This document shows positions 22,892 through 33,907 of a DNA stretch of 64,000 nt, piece by piece. Location: positions 3,555,546-3,619,545 of the forward strand of contig NC_086360.1 in the NCBI RefSeq assembly GCF_036324505.1, given 5' to 3'. Every line of letters starts with the position of its first letter. The stretch's first letter is position 1. The translations under genes and the position numbers were made by a program. The notes beneath the pieces were generated by a model that saw only the letters and a program-made list of their open reading frames with translations, made no database searches and was not told where the DNA came from. The DNA comes from Eleginops maclovinus. Its lineage: Eukaryota > Chordata > Actinopteri > Perciformes > Eleginopidae.

Positions 22892-25800
22892 CAGTGGGGG
22901 GGCACTGCCGTTTGATAAATATTTTAAAAACAAAATATGTTTTTCTTTATTAATAATAATAATAATAATAATTTCATTTGCGAATTTCGTTTTTTGTTGT
23001 TGCTAATTTCTATATCATGTCACTCAGGGAAGCTACACCGGGCACATAACTGAAGCGTTCTGTTCGCGACACTTAAAAAACAACAACAACAGATTACCCA
23101 CCTCTGACATGTCAGAAATAGTTTTAAATGCACCTCCAGAAAACCATTTAGTAGGCGGTAGGCTGGTTATATACATATATACATTTAGACAACCTCATCA
23201 TCATAAACAGGGCCCTGTACAACATAGCTATATTAGGTCTAGGTAAAATGACCGGACGTTATCGGCTGACATCACGACATATGGCCTAGGCACACCATCG
23301 GGCAGCAAGTAGCCTAACAGACAAGCCACACACCAGGCAGAAATGTCATAAGCCCATGTATTTTACAGGCAGCCGAGTATAAAACACAAATGCAGATAGA
23401 CCCAGTAAACGTTAATCAACAATTCACCTGCTTAGGCCTTATCATGAAAGCCAGGGCTGGCTTCAACAAGTGAAATTAACAAACAACAACTTACGGTCAG
23501 AAGAGCTGCAGGCGACGAGTGTTGCTGCTGAACTTTCAAAGTACTGTGTCCTTCCATTCGCTTGTGCATTTGCGAGTGAAGTCTTTTTCGAATGCAAGCT
23601 GTACCAACCGGGCCTTTCTCTCGTGTAACATTGAGCGTCTGTGTTCCGAAAAAACATTTCTCAGAGTGGAGAATGAATTCTCACACATTGCTGTAGATGC
23701 ACCAAATGTTAATGCATGTTTAAAAGCAGTCAGCACACTGGGCATGGCAATCAGATGGTTGTGGTACTTTGAGATGATGTGCTGTATGGTCCAGTCTCCC
23801 TCCATTGCTTGCTTTTGTGACATTAAAAACTCTTTAGCAACTTCGAACTCAGCGTCAATTAAAACTGATTGTGACAGGTCGAGAATATGCTTCACAGCTT
23901 TCACATCAAGGAAATTATCACCTTCAGGATTTAGTGCTGCAAGTGCACTTGCCAGTTGTGAGTTGCACTCGCTGAATCTACGCTCCAGTTCCCCAACCAC
24001 CAAATCAATCGTGTTGTAGTACAATCTCCGAAGTTCAGTTTCGCAGTCATCATCACCTCTGGCTCTGTATCCTCCTGTAGGCCCCATAACGATGTAACCA
24101 TCCGTCCGTGTGTTCTCTGTGCGTCTCCGTTTGGGCCCAGGTCTCAGTGACTCGCTGGTGGCTGTGGCAGTATCCAGCACCTGCTTAAACTCCTCATCAC
24201 AACGCAGTTTTTTAACACATGCTGTTGCACTCGCCACAACACTTAAACCCGTCAACAAGTCAGTGTCCTCTCTCTGTAGAAGCTTGTTCGGTGGATCCAA
24301 TAGAGAAAGGACCCTGTGGGTTAAGTTGACAAGGAACATGAAACTTGGCTCAGACACCTCGCGTAGTAGGCCAGTAGCTTCCATTCTCGTCTCTGCGCCA
24401 TAGTTCAGCACTGTGTCAGCATCGGTCAGAATCGATTTGATGTCATTGAAAGACTTACGAATGACTGAGACAGTGGCAAGATGCCCTGTCCATCTCTGCT
24501 CCAGAAGACGTTTAAGCTGAACACCTTTGGAATGCATAGCAACCGTTGGCTTCCTACAGAATTTGTAGAGGGAATTGCAAACCTCAAAAAACTCTGAAAG
24601 TGCAGACTCTGCAGACATGACATGGACCACAACCAAATGCAACTGATGGTTGAGGCAGTGCACATACGGAATCTCACGTCCAAGTCTCTCCTGTAGAATT
24701 TTCTGAACACCACCACGTTTCCCCGACATAAGCGAAGCTCCATCATACACCTGACTCAGAATTTTTGAGGTATCCAGGCCAACCTTGTTCAGCTCTGTGA
24801 GAACGGTATCAGTTAATGTCTGTGCGTCACCTTTCTGACAAGTAGCGATGCACAGTAGACGCTCTGTAACTTCGTATGAATCATTCACAAACCGAAGCAC
24901 AATGGAAATATTTTCACATCCTGTGGGGTCACGCGTTCCATCAACTTTCAAAGTATAGTAGGAGTCACCAACTTCTTCCACTATAGCCTCTGTCACGACA
25001 CTACTGAGTGTTCTTATTAGTTCATTTTGCATATCATGACAGGTGTAAGTGGCATTGCGAGGGATTGTCTTCACGACATTAGCCAATTCAGGATCCTTGT
25101 GGATGGTATAATTAAGCATGGAAATGAAAAGCCCAGACCCCCCCTCCGACATGTCATCAAAAGCATCAACCTTCCCCCGTAGCGGCAACTGGTTTCCAAC
25201 CAAGACCCCAACTATATCGATTAGTGACGACACATAATACCGGTTTTTCTTCAGTTGGCTTGCATTGACAAGGGTTGATACCTCATTCTCTGTATTGCGA
25301 CGCATCTCTCTCTCTTTCCACATTGCATAACAAGACATGTGGTCCTTCGAAGTTTCATGTTTATGAAATCCACGGTCTTTGGCCATAGCGTGTTTCCAGT
25401 TACGATAGCCCACATTAGCGAAGGCATCCAATGTTCCAGATTTTCTAGTGCAGCTGAACATCCGACAGCAAAAACAAAATGCTGCGTCTGCCTTGACACT
25501 ATACTCCAACCACTCTCTGTTGTGAAACCATTTCTCAACAAATGGTCGCCCCTTACCATTGTAGTCAGTTACAGGATACTGTTTTAACACAATTTGGACA
25601 GGCCCGTCAGTCCCCAGATCATCAACCACTGTCCGCTGGCTAGGCGAGCTTGTAGATCGTTGCGCTGCGCTGGTTAAGACCGTTGGCGGTTGTCCGAAGC
25701 TAGCGTTAGCCGAAGGGCCAGGACCAGGTCGACTCTCAGAGACCGTGGCTGTACTGGTGGTGGTGGTGGCTGGATTGTCAGAGTCTACTGCTGGAAGAGG

Positions 25801-26223
25801 CTGGTGAAGAGGAGGAGGTGGAGGTCTAAGCCATTTTCGTAAATCCATTGTCGATAATTAGGCCAACTGCATTATGATATAGACGGACAAACTTTTCAAT
25901 TTCAAACCAACAACTTGAAATGGATTCTGCGCGGTGCAGCTCACTGTTATGTTTAGAATGCGAAATCAAATGTATCAAGTTTATTCAGCGACCAATGAGC
26001 GTTGACCAAGCCTAGTAGCCTGCTATGCATGCACAACCAAAATTATGCGTTCTCACCGTTAATTTCATTTAATTTCATTTAAGTTACACTTTGCACATTT
26101 AATATTCAAAGAATAACTAAAAGGGATATTTTTTTTGCCGAGGTAAGTCCTGTGGTAGGGGGGGCATCAATGACCGCTAGGGGGGGCACGGCCCTCAAAT
26201 GCCCCCCCATAGCGCCGGCACTG
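22892..26223 (-). mobile_element. ZMYM1-like hAT transposon with intact gene
   Basis: The right end (26223, reading inward cagtgccggcgctat) is clear because it matches the deletion derivative at 3462. The left end at about 22892 (cagtgggggggcactg) is weaker. I could not see an 8-bp duplication, although ttcag/ctgaa flank the ends in inverse orientation. The element carries one open transposase gene on the minus strand and a (TAA)n run at 22950-22973. It lies inside the Charlie-like hAT. Confidence 0.78.
23536..25848 (-). CDS. hAT transposase, ZMYM1-like, intact 770 codons
   Basis: A single unbroken frame starting MDLRKWLRPPPP. Residues 1-80 are Pro/Ser/Thr-rich and probably disordered. Residues of about 85-175 form a TTF-type zinc finger (AFCFCCRMF with later His in FHKHETSKDH). 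A DUF4371-like RNase H-like core follows, with VDGTRDPTG, VYDGASLMSGKRGG and VHCLNHQLHLV. The C-terminal dimerisation domain has STAMCENSFSTLRNVF. Such proteins are commonly named zinc finger MYM-type protein 1-like. In its element it would catalyse cut-and-paste transposition. With no stop in 770 codons, it is a candidate for recent activity or for retention by the host. Confidence 0.93.
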   Translation of the reverse strand: MDLRKWLRPPPPPLHQPLPAVDSDNPATTTTSTATVSESRPGPGPSANASFGQPPTVLTSAAQRSTSSPSQRTVVDDLGTDGPVQIVLKQYPVTDYNGKGRPFVEKWFHNREWLEYSVKADAAFCFCCRMFSCTRKSGTLDAFANVGYRNWKHAMAKDRGFHKHETSKDHMSCYAMWKEREMRRNTENEVSTLVNASQLKKNRYYVSSLIDIVGVLVGNQLPLRGKVDAFDDMSEGGSGLFISMLNYTIHKDPELANVVKTIPRNATYTCHDMQNELIRTLSSVVTEAIVEEVGDSYYTLKVDGTRDPTGCENISIVLRFVNDSYEVTERLLCIATCQKGDAQTLTDTVLTELNKVGLDTSKILSQVYDGASLMSGKRGGVQKILQERLGREIPYVHCLNHQLHLVVVHVMSAESALSEFFEVCNSLYKFCRKPTVAMHSKGVQLKRLLEQRWTGHLATVSVIRKSFNDIKSILTDADTVLNYGAETRMEATGLLREVSEPSFMFLVNLTHRVLSLLDPPNKLLQREDTDLLTGLSVVASATACVKKLRCDEEFKQVLDTATATSESLRPGPKRRRTENTRTDGYIVMGPTGGYRARGDDDCETELRRLYYNTIDLVVGELERRFSECNSQLASALAALNPEGDNFLDVKAVKHILDLSQSVLIDAEFEVAKEFLMSQKQAMEGDWTIQHIISKYHNHLIAMPSVLTAFKHALTFGASTAMCENSFSTLRNVFSEHRRSMLHERKARLVQLAFEKDFTRKCTSEWKDTVL

Positions 26224-26281
26224 CTGAAACTTCAACGCGACAGTGACACCAAGTGGAAATATATATTACACAGCCCCAAAC

Positions 26282-28120
26282 ATGTCTTTTTCAAAGCCTG
26301 CAGTGAAGAGAAAGGTTGGTGATGAGCACAGACAATTTCAGGAAAAGTGGGAAGTGCAATATTTCTTCGTTGAACACAGGGGCATCCCGACGTGTCTTAT
26401 TGGCACAGAGAAAGTTGCAGTGCACAAAGAATACAATTTGAAAAGTCATTACACAACTACAGATGCTGAGGAGTATGCAAAATACCAGGGAGATGAGAGA
26501 GCCAACCGGGTTGCTAATCTTAAAACATATCTACTGAGGCAACAAGATTTCTTTAAGAAAGCAACCAAAGAGAATGATGCAGCAGTCGAAGCTAGCTACG
26601 TGGTTAGTGAGATGATTGCTAAAGCAGGAAAGCCATTCACAGAAGGTGAATTTGTCAAAAAGTGCATATTACAGGCTGCAAGTGTTGTCTGTGCAGAAAA
26701 TAAAGGTCAGTTTAGCAACATCAGCCTTTCTGCCAACACCGTGGCAGAGCGCATTTCTGACCTGTCAAGTGACATTTATGATCAACGGTGTGAGAAAGCA
26801 AAATGTTTCAGTGTATACTCAGTCGCTCTTGATGAGACCACAGACATCACGGACACTGCCCAGCTCGCAATCTATGTCCGTGGTGTTGATGACAATGTTG
26901 AAGTCATAGAGGGGTTGCTCACAGTGATTCCAATGCATGGCCAGACCACCGCTCAGGAGATATTTCACTAGCTGTGTGATGCCATTGAGAATGCTGGTTT
27001 GCCATGGAAGAGGTTTTTGGAATAACAACCGATGGAGCGCCATCAATGACAGGGAGGAAAAATGGACTGGTGGCACTTGTTCAAAAAAAAACTGGAAGAG
27101 GAAGGTGTGGAGGAGGCCATTGCTCTGCACTGCATTATCCATCAGCAGGCTCTTTGCAGCAAATGCCTGAAGTTTGACAATGTGATGTCTTTCGTTGTGA
27201 AATGCATCAACCAAATCAGATCCAGGGGCTTAAAGCACAGAAGGTTCCGTGCTTTTTTAGAGGAAATGGAGTCAGAATATGGGGATGTGCTCTACTTCAC
27301 CGAGGTACGTTGGCTCAGCAGGGGAAACATGTTGAAGAGATTTATTGAGTTGAGAGTGGAAGTGAAAGCCTTCATGGAGAAAGATGGGGTTGCTGTTCCT
27401 GTGCTAAGTGATCCCAAATGGCTCATTGACTTAGCTTTTTTTGCTGATATCACACATGAGCTTAATGTACTGAACAAGAAGTTACAAGGCCAGGGGCAAC
27501 TTGTTAGTGCTGCCTATGACAACGTGAGAGCATTCTCTACAAAACTTATGTTATGGAAAGCCCAGCTTTCTCAGACAAACCTTTGCCATTTTCCAGCATG
27601 CAAGGCACTCATGGATGCAGGCACACCATTCAGTGGTGAGGAGTATGTGGATGTCATTTTGAAGCTACAGGAGGAATTTGATCACAGATTTGCAGACTTC
27701 AAGACGCACAGAGCCACATTTCAAATTTTTGCGGACCCCTTCTCCTTTGATGTGCAAGATGCCCCTCCTGTGCTTCAAATGGAGCTCATTGACCTGCAGT
27801 GCAACTCTGAACTCAAAGCCAAGTTCAGGGAGGTGAGTGGAAAAGCAGACAAGCTCGGGCAATTTTTGAGAGAATTGCCCCCCAGCTTCCCTGAGCTTTC
27901 ACGAATGTTCAAGCGGACCATGTGTCTTTTTGGGAGCACATACTTGTGCGAAAAGCTCTTCTCTACGTTGAACTTCAATAAGTCCGAGTACAGGTCCAGA
28001 CTTACTGATGAGCATCTTCAAGCCCTACTGAGGGTCTCAACTGCTTCATCCCTGCTTAAGCCAAATGTGGCTCGGCTATGCGAGAGGAAGCACTGCCAGA
28101 TCTCTAGCAGCAAGAAGTAG
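26282..28120 (+). pseudogene. Charlie-type hAT transposase, GTF2IRD2-like, broken
   Basis: The first frame (26282-26971) has a BED-like finger start, but the second expected Cys is Gly (PTCLIGTEK) and an expected His is Asp (TTTDAEEY). SVALDETTDITDTAQL follows, the first catalytic region. A TAG at 26969 and a frameshift near 27015 interrupt it; the next segment reads ITTDGAPSMTGRKNG in another frame. A 352-codon frame then runs to 28120 with ALHCIIHQQALC, EVRWLSRG and the C-terminal dimerisation region YLCEKLFSTLNF. The order matches the proteins related to GTF2IRD2. Three or more lesions make it inactive. Confidence 0.9.
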
Positions 28121-28518
28121 GCAGAAGAAGCCATGTTCAGAACAGTTTATGTTCAATGTTCCATTCATGTTCAGAAAGTGAAATGTTAAAGAACTGTTAA
28201 TACAGATATTTGAATCTGAATAATAATAATTACATTTCTCTAGTCAGCAACTATATGTGGTTTCTTCAGTCTTCTATATCTGCTGTATTAGTATTATTTT
28301 CATTTCATTTATTTATTACTGATTGATTTGTTTTTTTCTTATGAATTTGTTAATTTATTTTTCATCTTATTTTGTGTTAAAAAAAAATAAAGACATTTGA
28401 TAACATTGGAATGTTTTTTAGTACTTTTCTTGTGGGAAACCTGATGCGGCCCAGCCTCACCCAGACTCTACCTCTAACGGCCCCCGGGTAAATTGAGTTT
28501 GAGACCCCTGCTTTAGAT

Positions 28519-28684
28519 CTAAGTATGCTTCTTTCTGCATTCTCTGTAGAGGTGAGATCAAACTTAGTTTGGAAATTAACTTTTTGTTGGTGCAGCTCTG
28601 GTGTAGGATTTATTGCATATTGCCTATCGATTTCAAATATCCTATCGGTTATGTCTGTTTGTGTCTTTCTACGTTGTTTATTAG
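28519..28684 (-). pseudogene. L1 ORF2 linker fragment between two hAT insertions
   Basis: This short L1 piece lies between the Charlie-like and KIAA1586-like hATs. On the minus strand one frame stays open and, after removing the hAT at 22462-28510 and one copy of its duplication, runs directly into LYEYGDKASRLLALQLKQQ of the next piece. That is the normal L1 region between endonuclease and reverse transcriptase. It confirms that both hATs landed in a single LINE. Confidence 0.8.
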
Positions 28685-29597
28685 CAGGGGTGAAAGTAAG
28701 CCGGTGCGAGGCGGTGCTGCGTTCCTGTAAAAGATTTCGCGGCGGTGCGGCGCACCGGTAAGATTTGATAAGGGTTTATTATGTTGAATACATTTTTTTT
28801 TTTTTTTAAATCCCAAAAATGCAGCAACGCACGCCTTTTAAGAAGAAAACATATCTAGGCTACCCACAATATGTCATTTTTGACCAGCTCCGATGAAGAT
28901 AACAGCTTGGCTTGCTTAAAATAGTCATTAGTCAAAGGATCTCCTGCGTGCGCAGCTTCCAATTGCATCGACTGACGCTTTCAAATCCACCCCTATTCAG
29001 ACCCCAACAAAAAATATTTGGAACTAATGGTACTAAATTGTACTAATGGGAAAGCCATCCAGTAGCCTATGGTAATCAGTTTTCAAAACGTCTGCAAATA
29101 TCCCATATATTTTGGTCTTTCTGTTGGTGCCTTTCTGGAGCTTGCGTTCCGTTTGATTCCATCTCCTGCCCGCGCTTGCTCCGCAGTTAGTTCTAGTGAA
29201 TGAAGTCGTCTCGACTCTCGTCTTTAAAACTGTGTCAGCGAAATGTTAAATCGGCTTTTCAAAAACTTCATGTTTTTGTGATTGGGTGGCATACTGAGAC
29301 ATGTCTTCTACTCGGACAAATAATAAATTACTCTTCTTCAAATAGCTGTTCACGCTGTTTGTAACGGGGGCACAGCTGAGCAGAGCGTCCGCTTTAGTGG
29401 GCTACAGGACCGTAAGCTTGTGATTTAAATGTGAGCATGCTTTGTAAAGTAAGCAAGCGTTTTCCTGACACCCTAAAAAGTATTCATATGAGCCCTCTCA
29501 CTCCCTGTAATATTTACATTATCACGTGTTAAAATATTTACAGTGTATCAACTAGACAGCCAATATATGGGAATGTTTTCAGAAGCTGATTGAGGAA

Positions 29598-31882
29598 GTG
29601 CGTGCTGTGAAGAAAAGCATTGTGATACGGAGAGATAAAAGAATGCAGAAAAGAATAACCGAGCTATTTAAAAGAAAGGACCGAGTTATTGAAAATGAAA
29701 ATCAGGAAAAAGTCAGAAAAACAGATGGCTCGGTGCATGCAGTCCCTTGCGCGAAGGAAGTGAATGAGAACGCAAGTGTGAATGAGAGTAACGTTGCAGG
29801 TGCAGGACCGTCAACAAGTGATGCTGGGCCTGCTGCAAGTAGGTCTACCGCTTACCCACCTGTTTGGTCAAAGGAGCAATTTGAACAGTTCAGAACAAAA
29901 AACGAATGGTTGTATGCCCAAAATGGCATGCTTGGCTGCATCTCATGCCGTGATGTTAAGGGCCTTGGTGTCAGCGCATCTCGAGGTGTTAATATCGTAA
30001 GCAATTGGGCAGAGGGGAATATCGCCCCATGTGGCCATTCAAGGACCGTGCAGCTGTCATCTCTCCGCAAAAAAATTCATGAGCACAGAGAATCTGCAGC
30101 CCACAATGAAGCTGTTAAGATTCTTAAAACTGCACAGAAAGAGATCCTTTTAAACATGAATGCCACCAGCCAGGAGTCTGCGTTTGAGGCCACTGCCAAA
30201 GTGTTCAGGACCGCTTATTTTGTTGCCAAACATGACAAGCCTTTTACAGATTTTCAGAAATTAATTGATCTTCAAGAAGCAAATTCACTCAATTTAGGTC
30301 GCATTCTGCACAGCAAGACAGTCTGTGTTGACATAATTGACCATGTATCAACTCAAATGAAACATCAAATTGTGAGAGGATAATTGAAAATAAAAGTAAA
30401 ATTACTGTGTTGGCTGATGAGTCAACCAGTGTGGGGCACAAATCGACACTGATTGTGTTTTTAAAGGCCAGCATTGACGGCGAGATGGAGCCCATTGCTT
30501 TTCCCTTAGATTTGATTGAGCTGGACAATTTGTCTGCTGCTCACATCAAAGGCAAGATAATGCACTGTCTCCTCAACAATGGCTTCACAATGGAGCTCCT
30601 GCAGGAGATGCTTATTGGACTTTGCAGTGATGGGGCCAATGTGATGCTGGGAGTGAAGTCAGGCGTTGGGAAGCTGCTCCAAGATGACTTCCCAAATATA
30701 GTTCTATGGCACTGCCTGAATCATAGGCTGGAGCTGGCGGTGGCTCAGGCATTGGAAGCCACTGGAGGGACAAAGGACTTCCAGGCGTTCCTTGATGCCC
30801 TGCACACATTATACAGCCAGTCCCCAAAAAGCATGCGGGAGCTGAGTGAGTGCGCCCACAATCTCCATATCACATTGAGAAGAATCGGAAGAGTCTTCAA
30901 TGTCCGATGGGTGGCCTCCTCATGGCGAGCTGTTAATGCAGTCTGGTATTCCTATGGAGCACTGGCACAGCACTTCCTTGAAGCATCAGAAGACCGCACA
31001 AAAGATGGCAGAGAGAGGGCCAAATTTCAAGGCTTGCTCTCTAAGTTGTGCTCCATCAACTTTGTGAAAAATCTTGCTCTGATGGCTGATGTCCTGATGG
31101 AACTGAAGAATCTCTCTGAGATACTTCAGAACAGGGGGATCACTCTGCCAAAAGCTCATGACATCATGCTAACATACACCAAGAGGATAGGAAGCCTTAT
31201 CACATACCTAGGACAGCATGCAGTTGAGGCAAGTCAGGCCGAGAAAGACATGAAATTCAAGGAAGAAGATTTAAAAGTCGGCAGGTCCCCCATCATTGAT
31301 GCATCAAAGTTCATCCAAGCAGTGGCAGACAGTTTGAATGAGAGGCTCTTCACAACCACAGCCAACAGAGCACAGGCCAGTGTTGCAGCTCAAAGAAAAG
31401 AAAGTTACACCACACTGATGAACCAAATGGCAGCCCTTGACCCAAAGAAATGGGATCATGCCAATCCCAGACATGGAGAGGATGAGGTGAGGGCTTTGTG
31501 TCATACTCTACATGTAAATGAGAAAACAACACACCTTGGATTTGTTGAATATAAGGCAAGTGGGGGGAGAAGCATTCCAAGCAACATGAAAAAGTTGTGC
31601 ATAGCAGTAGACACCCTCTCAGCAAGTAATGCAGACTGTGAGAGGGGGTTCAGCGCGATGAAAAATATCATTACTGAGTACAGGAGCAAACTGACGACCA
31701 AAAATGCTGCAAACCTTCTCTTCATCAGTACAGTTGGCCCCCCAACCAACCAGTGGAATCCTTTGCCATATGTGAAGACCTGGCTTGCCAAAGGGAGAAG
31801 AGCAGCACATTCCACATCTGGCATGGCTCGCCAGCACCCTGAAGAGGACAACTACTTCAGCCCTGTTTGGAATTTGTTTTAA
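29598..31882 (+). pseudogene. hAT transposase, KIAA1586-like, one frameshift
   Basis: The first frame (29598-30383) has a basic start, then a TTF-like zinc-binding region in WLYAQNGMLGCISC with RTVQLSSLRKKIHEHRES. The second frame (from about 30370 to 31882, 491 codons from its first Met) begins ITVLADESTSVGH and includes LCSDGANVMLG, VLWHCLNHRLELAV, FNVRWVASSW and the dimerisation segment ADCERGFSAMKNIITEYRS. One base change near 30365-30375 separates the frames. Otherwise it is complete, so this copy decayed only slightly. The resemblance to KIAA1586-like E3 SUMO ligase annotations in fish is from memory. Confidence 0.88.
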
Positions 31883-32130
31883 ATATTTTGTTTGGATGGA
31901 GGGAATCCACCATTTTGCATGTTATGTGGCATGGCTCACCAGCACCCTGAAGATGACAACTAGGCCTACTTTGATTTTTTATATAGATTTTTTTGTTTCT
32001 ACCATTTTGTATTTTTCAGTCAAGTTACTAATCTGGAATGTGTTTTTAATATGTTTGGATGGAGGGAATCCACCATTTTGAATTGTTCATGTGGCATGGC
32101 TCACCAGCACCCTGAAGAAGACAATTAGGC
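31820..32130 (+). repeat. Gene-end segment repeated three times
   Basis: The sequence ggcatggctc-ccagcaccct with gaaga-gacaa appears at 31820 (inside the coding end), 31928 and 32093. A second piece, tttggatggagggaatccac, appears near 31890 and 32054. The 3' untranslated region therefore arose partly by duplication of the coding end. Confidence 0.85.
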
Positions 32131-32317
32131 CTACTTTGATTTTTTAAAATATTTTTTTTAGTTTTTTCCATCATTTTGCATTTTTCAGTCCAGTTCCAAA
32201 TGTACTGAAAATAAAGTACTCACAGTAAAATATTTACAAACTGAAATATTTTGTAATGTCATTTTTTCACATAGAACACTTAGGTAGGCCCACAAGAATG
32301 TGAAGTAGTTAAGAATA

Positions 32318-32334
32318 CCCCCCCCCCCCCCCCC
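32318..32334. repeat. C17 homopolymer
   Basis: A run of 17 cytosines next to gggtaa near the right end of the KIAA1586-like hAT. Long C runs are unusual and could also be affected by sequencing error. Confidence 0.85.
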
Positions 32335-32429
32335 GGGTAAGACGGAGTTAAAAAATAATACAGTGAGTGACACACCGGACATTGTAGCACCTGTAAGAAA
32401 TGAAAACTACTTTCACCCCTGTTTATTAG

Positions 32430-33362
32430 AGTAAGAGGAGTACGAAATTATTTGTCCTCTGATGGTGGCTTTTAGGGTTTCCCATTAATGAAGAATTAAT
32501 TTCTTCTGAGTAGTTAAAACACAAAAAGTCTTCGATAGCCTGTGTTATGGTAGAACAGAACACATCATTGGACAGTAGTGATGTATTGAGTCTCCATTGT
32601 GGGATTCCTACTGATGGAGAATCAAATCTGAAATCTATTAATACAGGGGAGTGATCTGATATGACTATTGCTGAATATTCAATGGAGTGAATAGATGGTA
32701 GTAATTCCTTATCGATACAAAAATAATCTATCCTTGAGTAGGCATGATGTACATGCGAGTAGAATGAGTAGGCTCTGGTGTCATTATGTAAGAATCTCCA
32801 GGGGTCACAACTTCCATAATCCTCCATGAATGACTGTAGTGTTGTTGCCATTTTTGAAAGTTTGGTCTGGAGCTTGAGCGATCCAACTGAGTGTTCATTA
32901 CACAATTTAGGTCCCCTCCGAAAATTAATTGATGTGTATCCATATTTGGAATAGTGGATAAGAGCGTGGCCATGAATTCAGCGTCATCAAAGTTAGGAGC
33001 ATACACACAGTCTAATGTAACAGGTAAATGGAATAATCTGCCTGAAACTATGATGAAGCGCCCATTACAATCAGGTACTATGCTCTCTGGTATAAACTTT
33101 TTTTAGAAATTAAAATGGCAGCCCCCCTGGCTTTAGAATCAAATAATGAGTGAAACACTTGTCCTACCCATGGACGCCTAAGCTTTATGTGATAATTTAT
33201 CTTGAGATGAGTCTCCTGAAGGAAGACAATGTCAGCCCTGTGTAGTTTAAGATGTTGAAAAACTTTTGCCCTCTTTACAGGGCCATTTAATCCTCTCACA
33301 TTCCATGAAATTAATTTGACCTGTAGCTTATCCATCCTACCATGACTATTTATTTCGCTCAT
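32430..33362 (-). pseudogene. L1 ORF2, endonuclease part (frameshifted)
   Basis: This is the N-terminal apurinic-endonuclease-like domain of L1 ORF2, which nicks target DNA. The expected motifs appear in order in different frames: SWNVRGLNG, FLQETH, GGDLNCV, SRIDYFCI and ISDHSPVLID. Frame changes occur near 33080 and between about 32830 and 32900. The piece stops at the KIAA1586-like hAT insertion (right end 32421) and continues at 28684. All catalytic motifs are still visible, so decay is moderate. Confidence 0.88.
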
Positions 33363-33907
33363 GTAGGTATACTAATGTATAGGATAACTGAACAAATCTG
33401 ATAAATGAAAAAAGACAGTATATGAAACCAGTTGTACACATAACAATAGATACTAATGACATTTGTATTCAAAGGTGACCAACATACTCCCCCCCACATC
33501 CCTCCCCATAAAGAAAAACTGAAAAAGAACAAACCCAGCTGCATTAGAACAGTCTGCCAGAGTTTTCCAAAGCCTATGCTCGTCCTTCCTCGGAAGCGAG
33601 CTGCAGGTCTACTCTACAATTCCACTCCTGGCAATGCAGTACAAACTATCCCTTTATCTAACACAAGAGGGGACTTGCTCCAGTTACTGAACACATACAC
33701 TGCAAGTGCACTATAATAAAACATTTTCTATTTTTTTTTACGTTTACCCTATTCACCACACCCAACACAACACTCGTCTTCACGTTTCGTAGTCTTACTT
33801 GCGCCAAATGCGATTCAGGCGTTCTATTAATGATCCACAGTTAGCATGTAATAGCCTATCATTTAGCGTTAGCATATCTCAAACCTTTCAGATGTGGCAG
33901 GCAACAT

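Larger units (their letters stand above)
22462..28510 (+). mobile_element. Charlie/GTF2IRD2-like hAT transposon
   Basis: A 6,049-bp span with exact 8-bp duplications ctttagat (22454-22461 and 28511-28518). Both ends begin caggggtctcaa. The transposase gene is on the plus strand at 26282-28120. A ZMYM1-like hAT (22892-26223) has inserted 58 bp upstream of its start codon. The 5' leader is GC-rich and has a tandem duplication at 22562-22763. Confidence 0.94.
28685..32421 (+). mobile_element. KIAA1586-like hAT transposon, 3.7 kb
   Basis: Exact 8-bp duplications tttattag flank the element (28677-28684 and 32422-32429). Both ends start caggggtgaaagtag or caggggtgaaagtaag. The plus-strand transposase gene occupies 29598-31882 with one frameshift. 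A C17 homopolymer is at 32318-32334, and the 3' region contains duplicated gene-end sequence. It inserted in the LINE only 166 bp from the Charlie-like hAT. Confidence 0.95.

Noticed and set aside
22392..22915. GC-rich overlapping frames
   Set aside because: They span the L1/hAT border and the 101-bp duplication, so they cannot be one gene.
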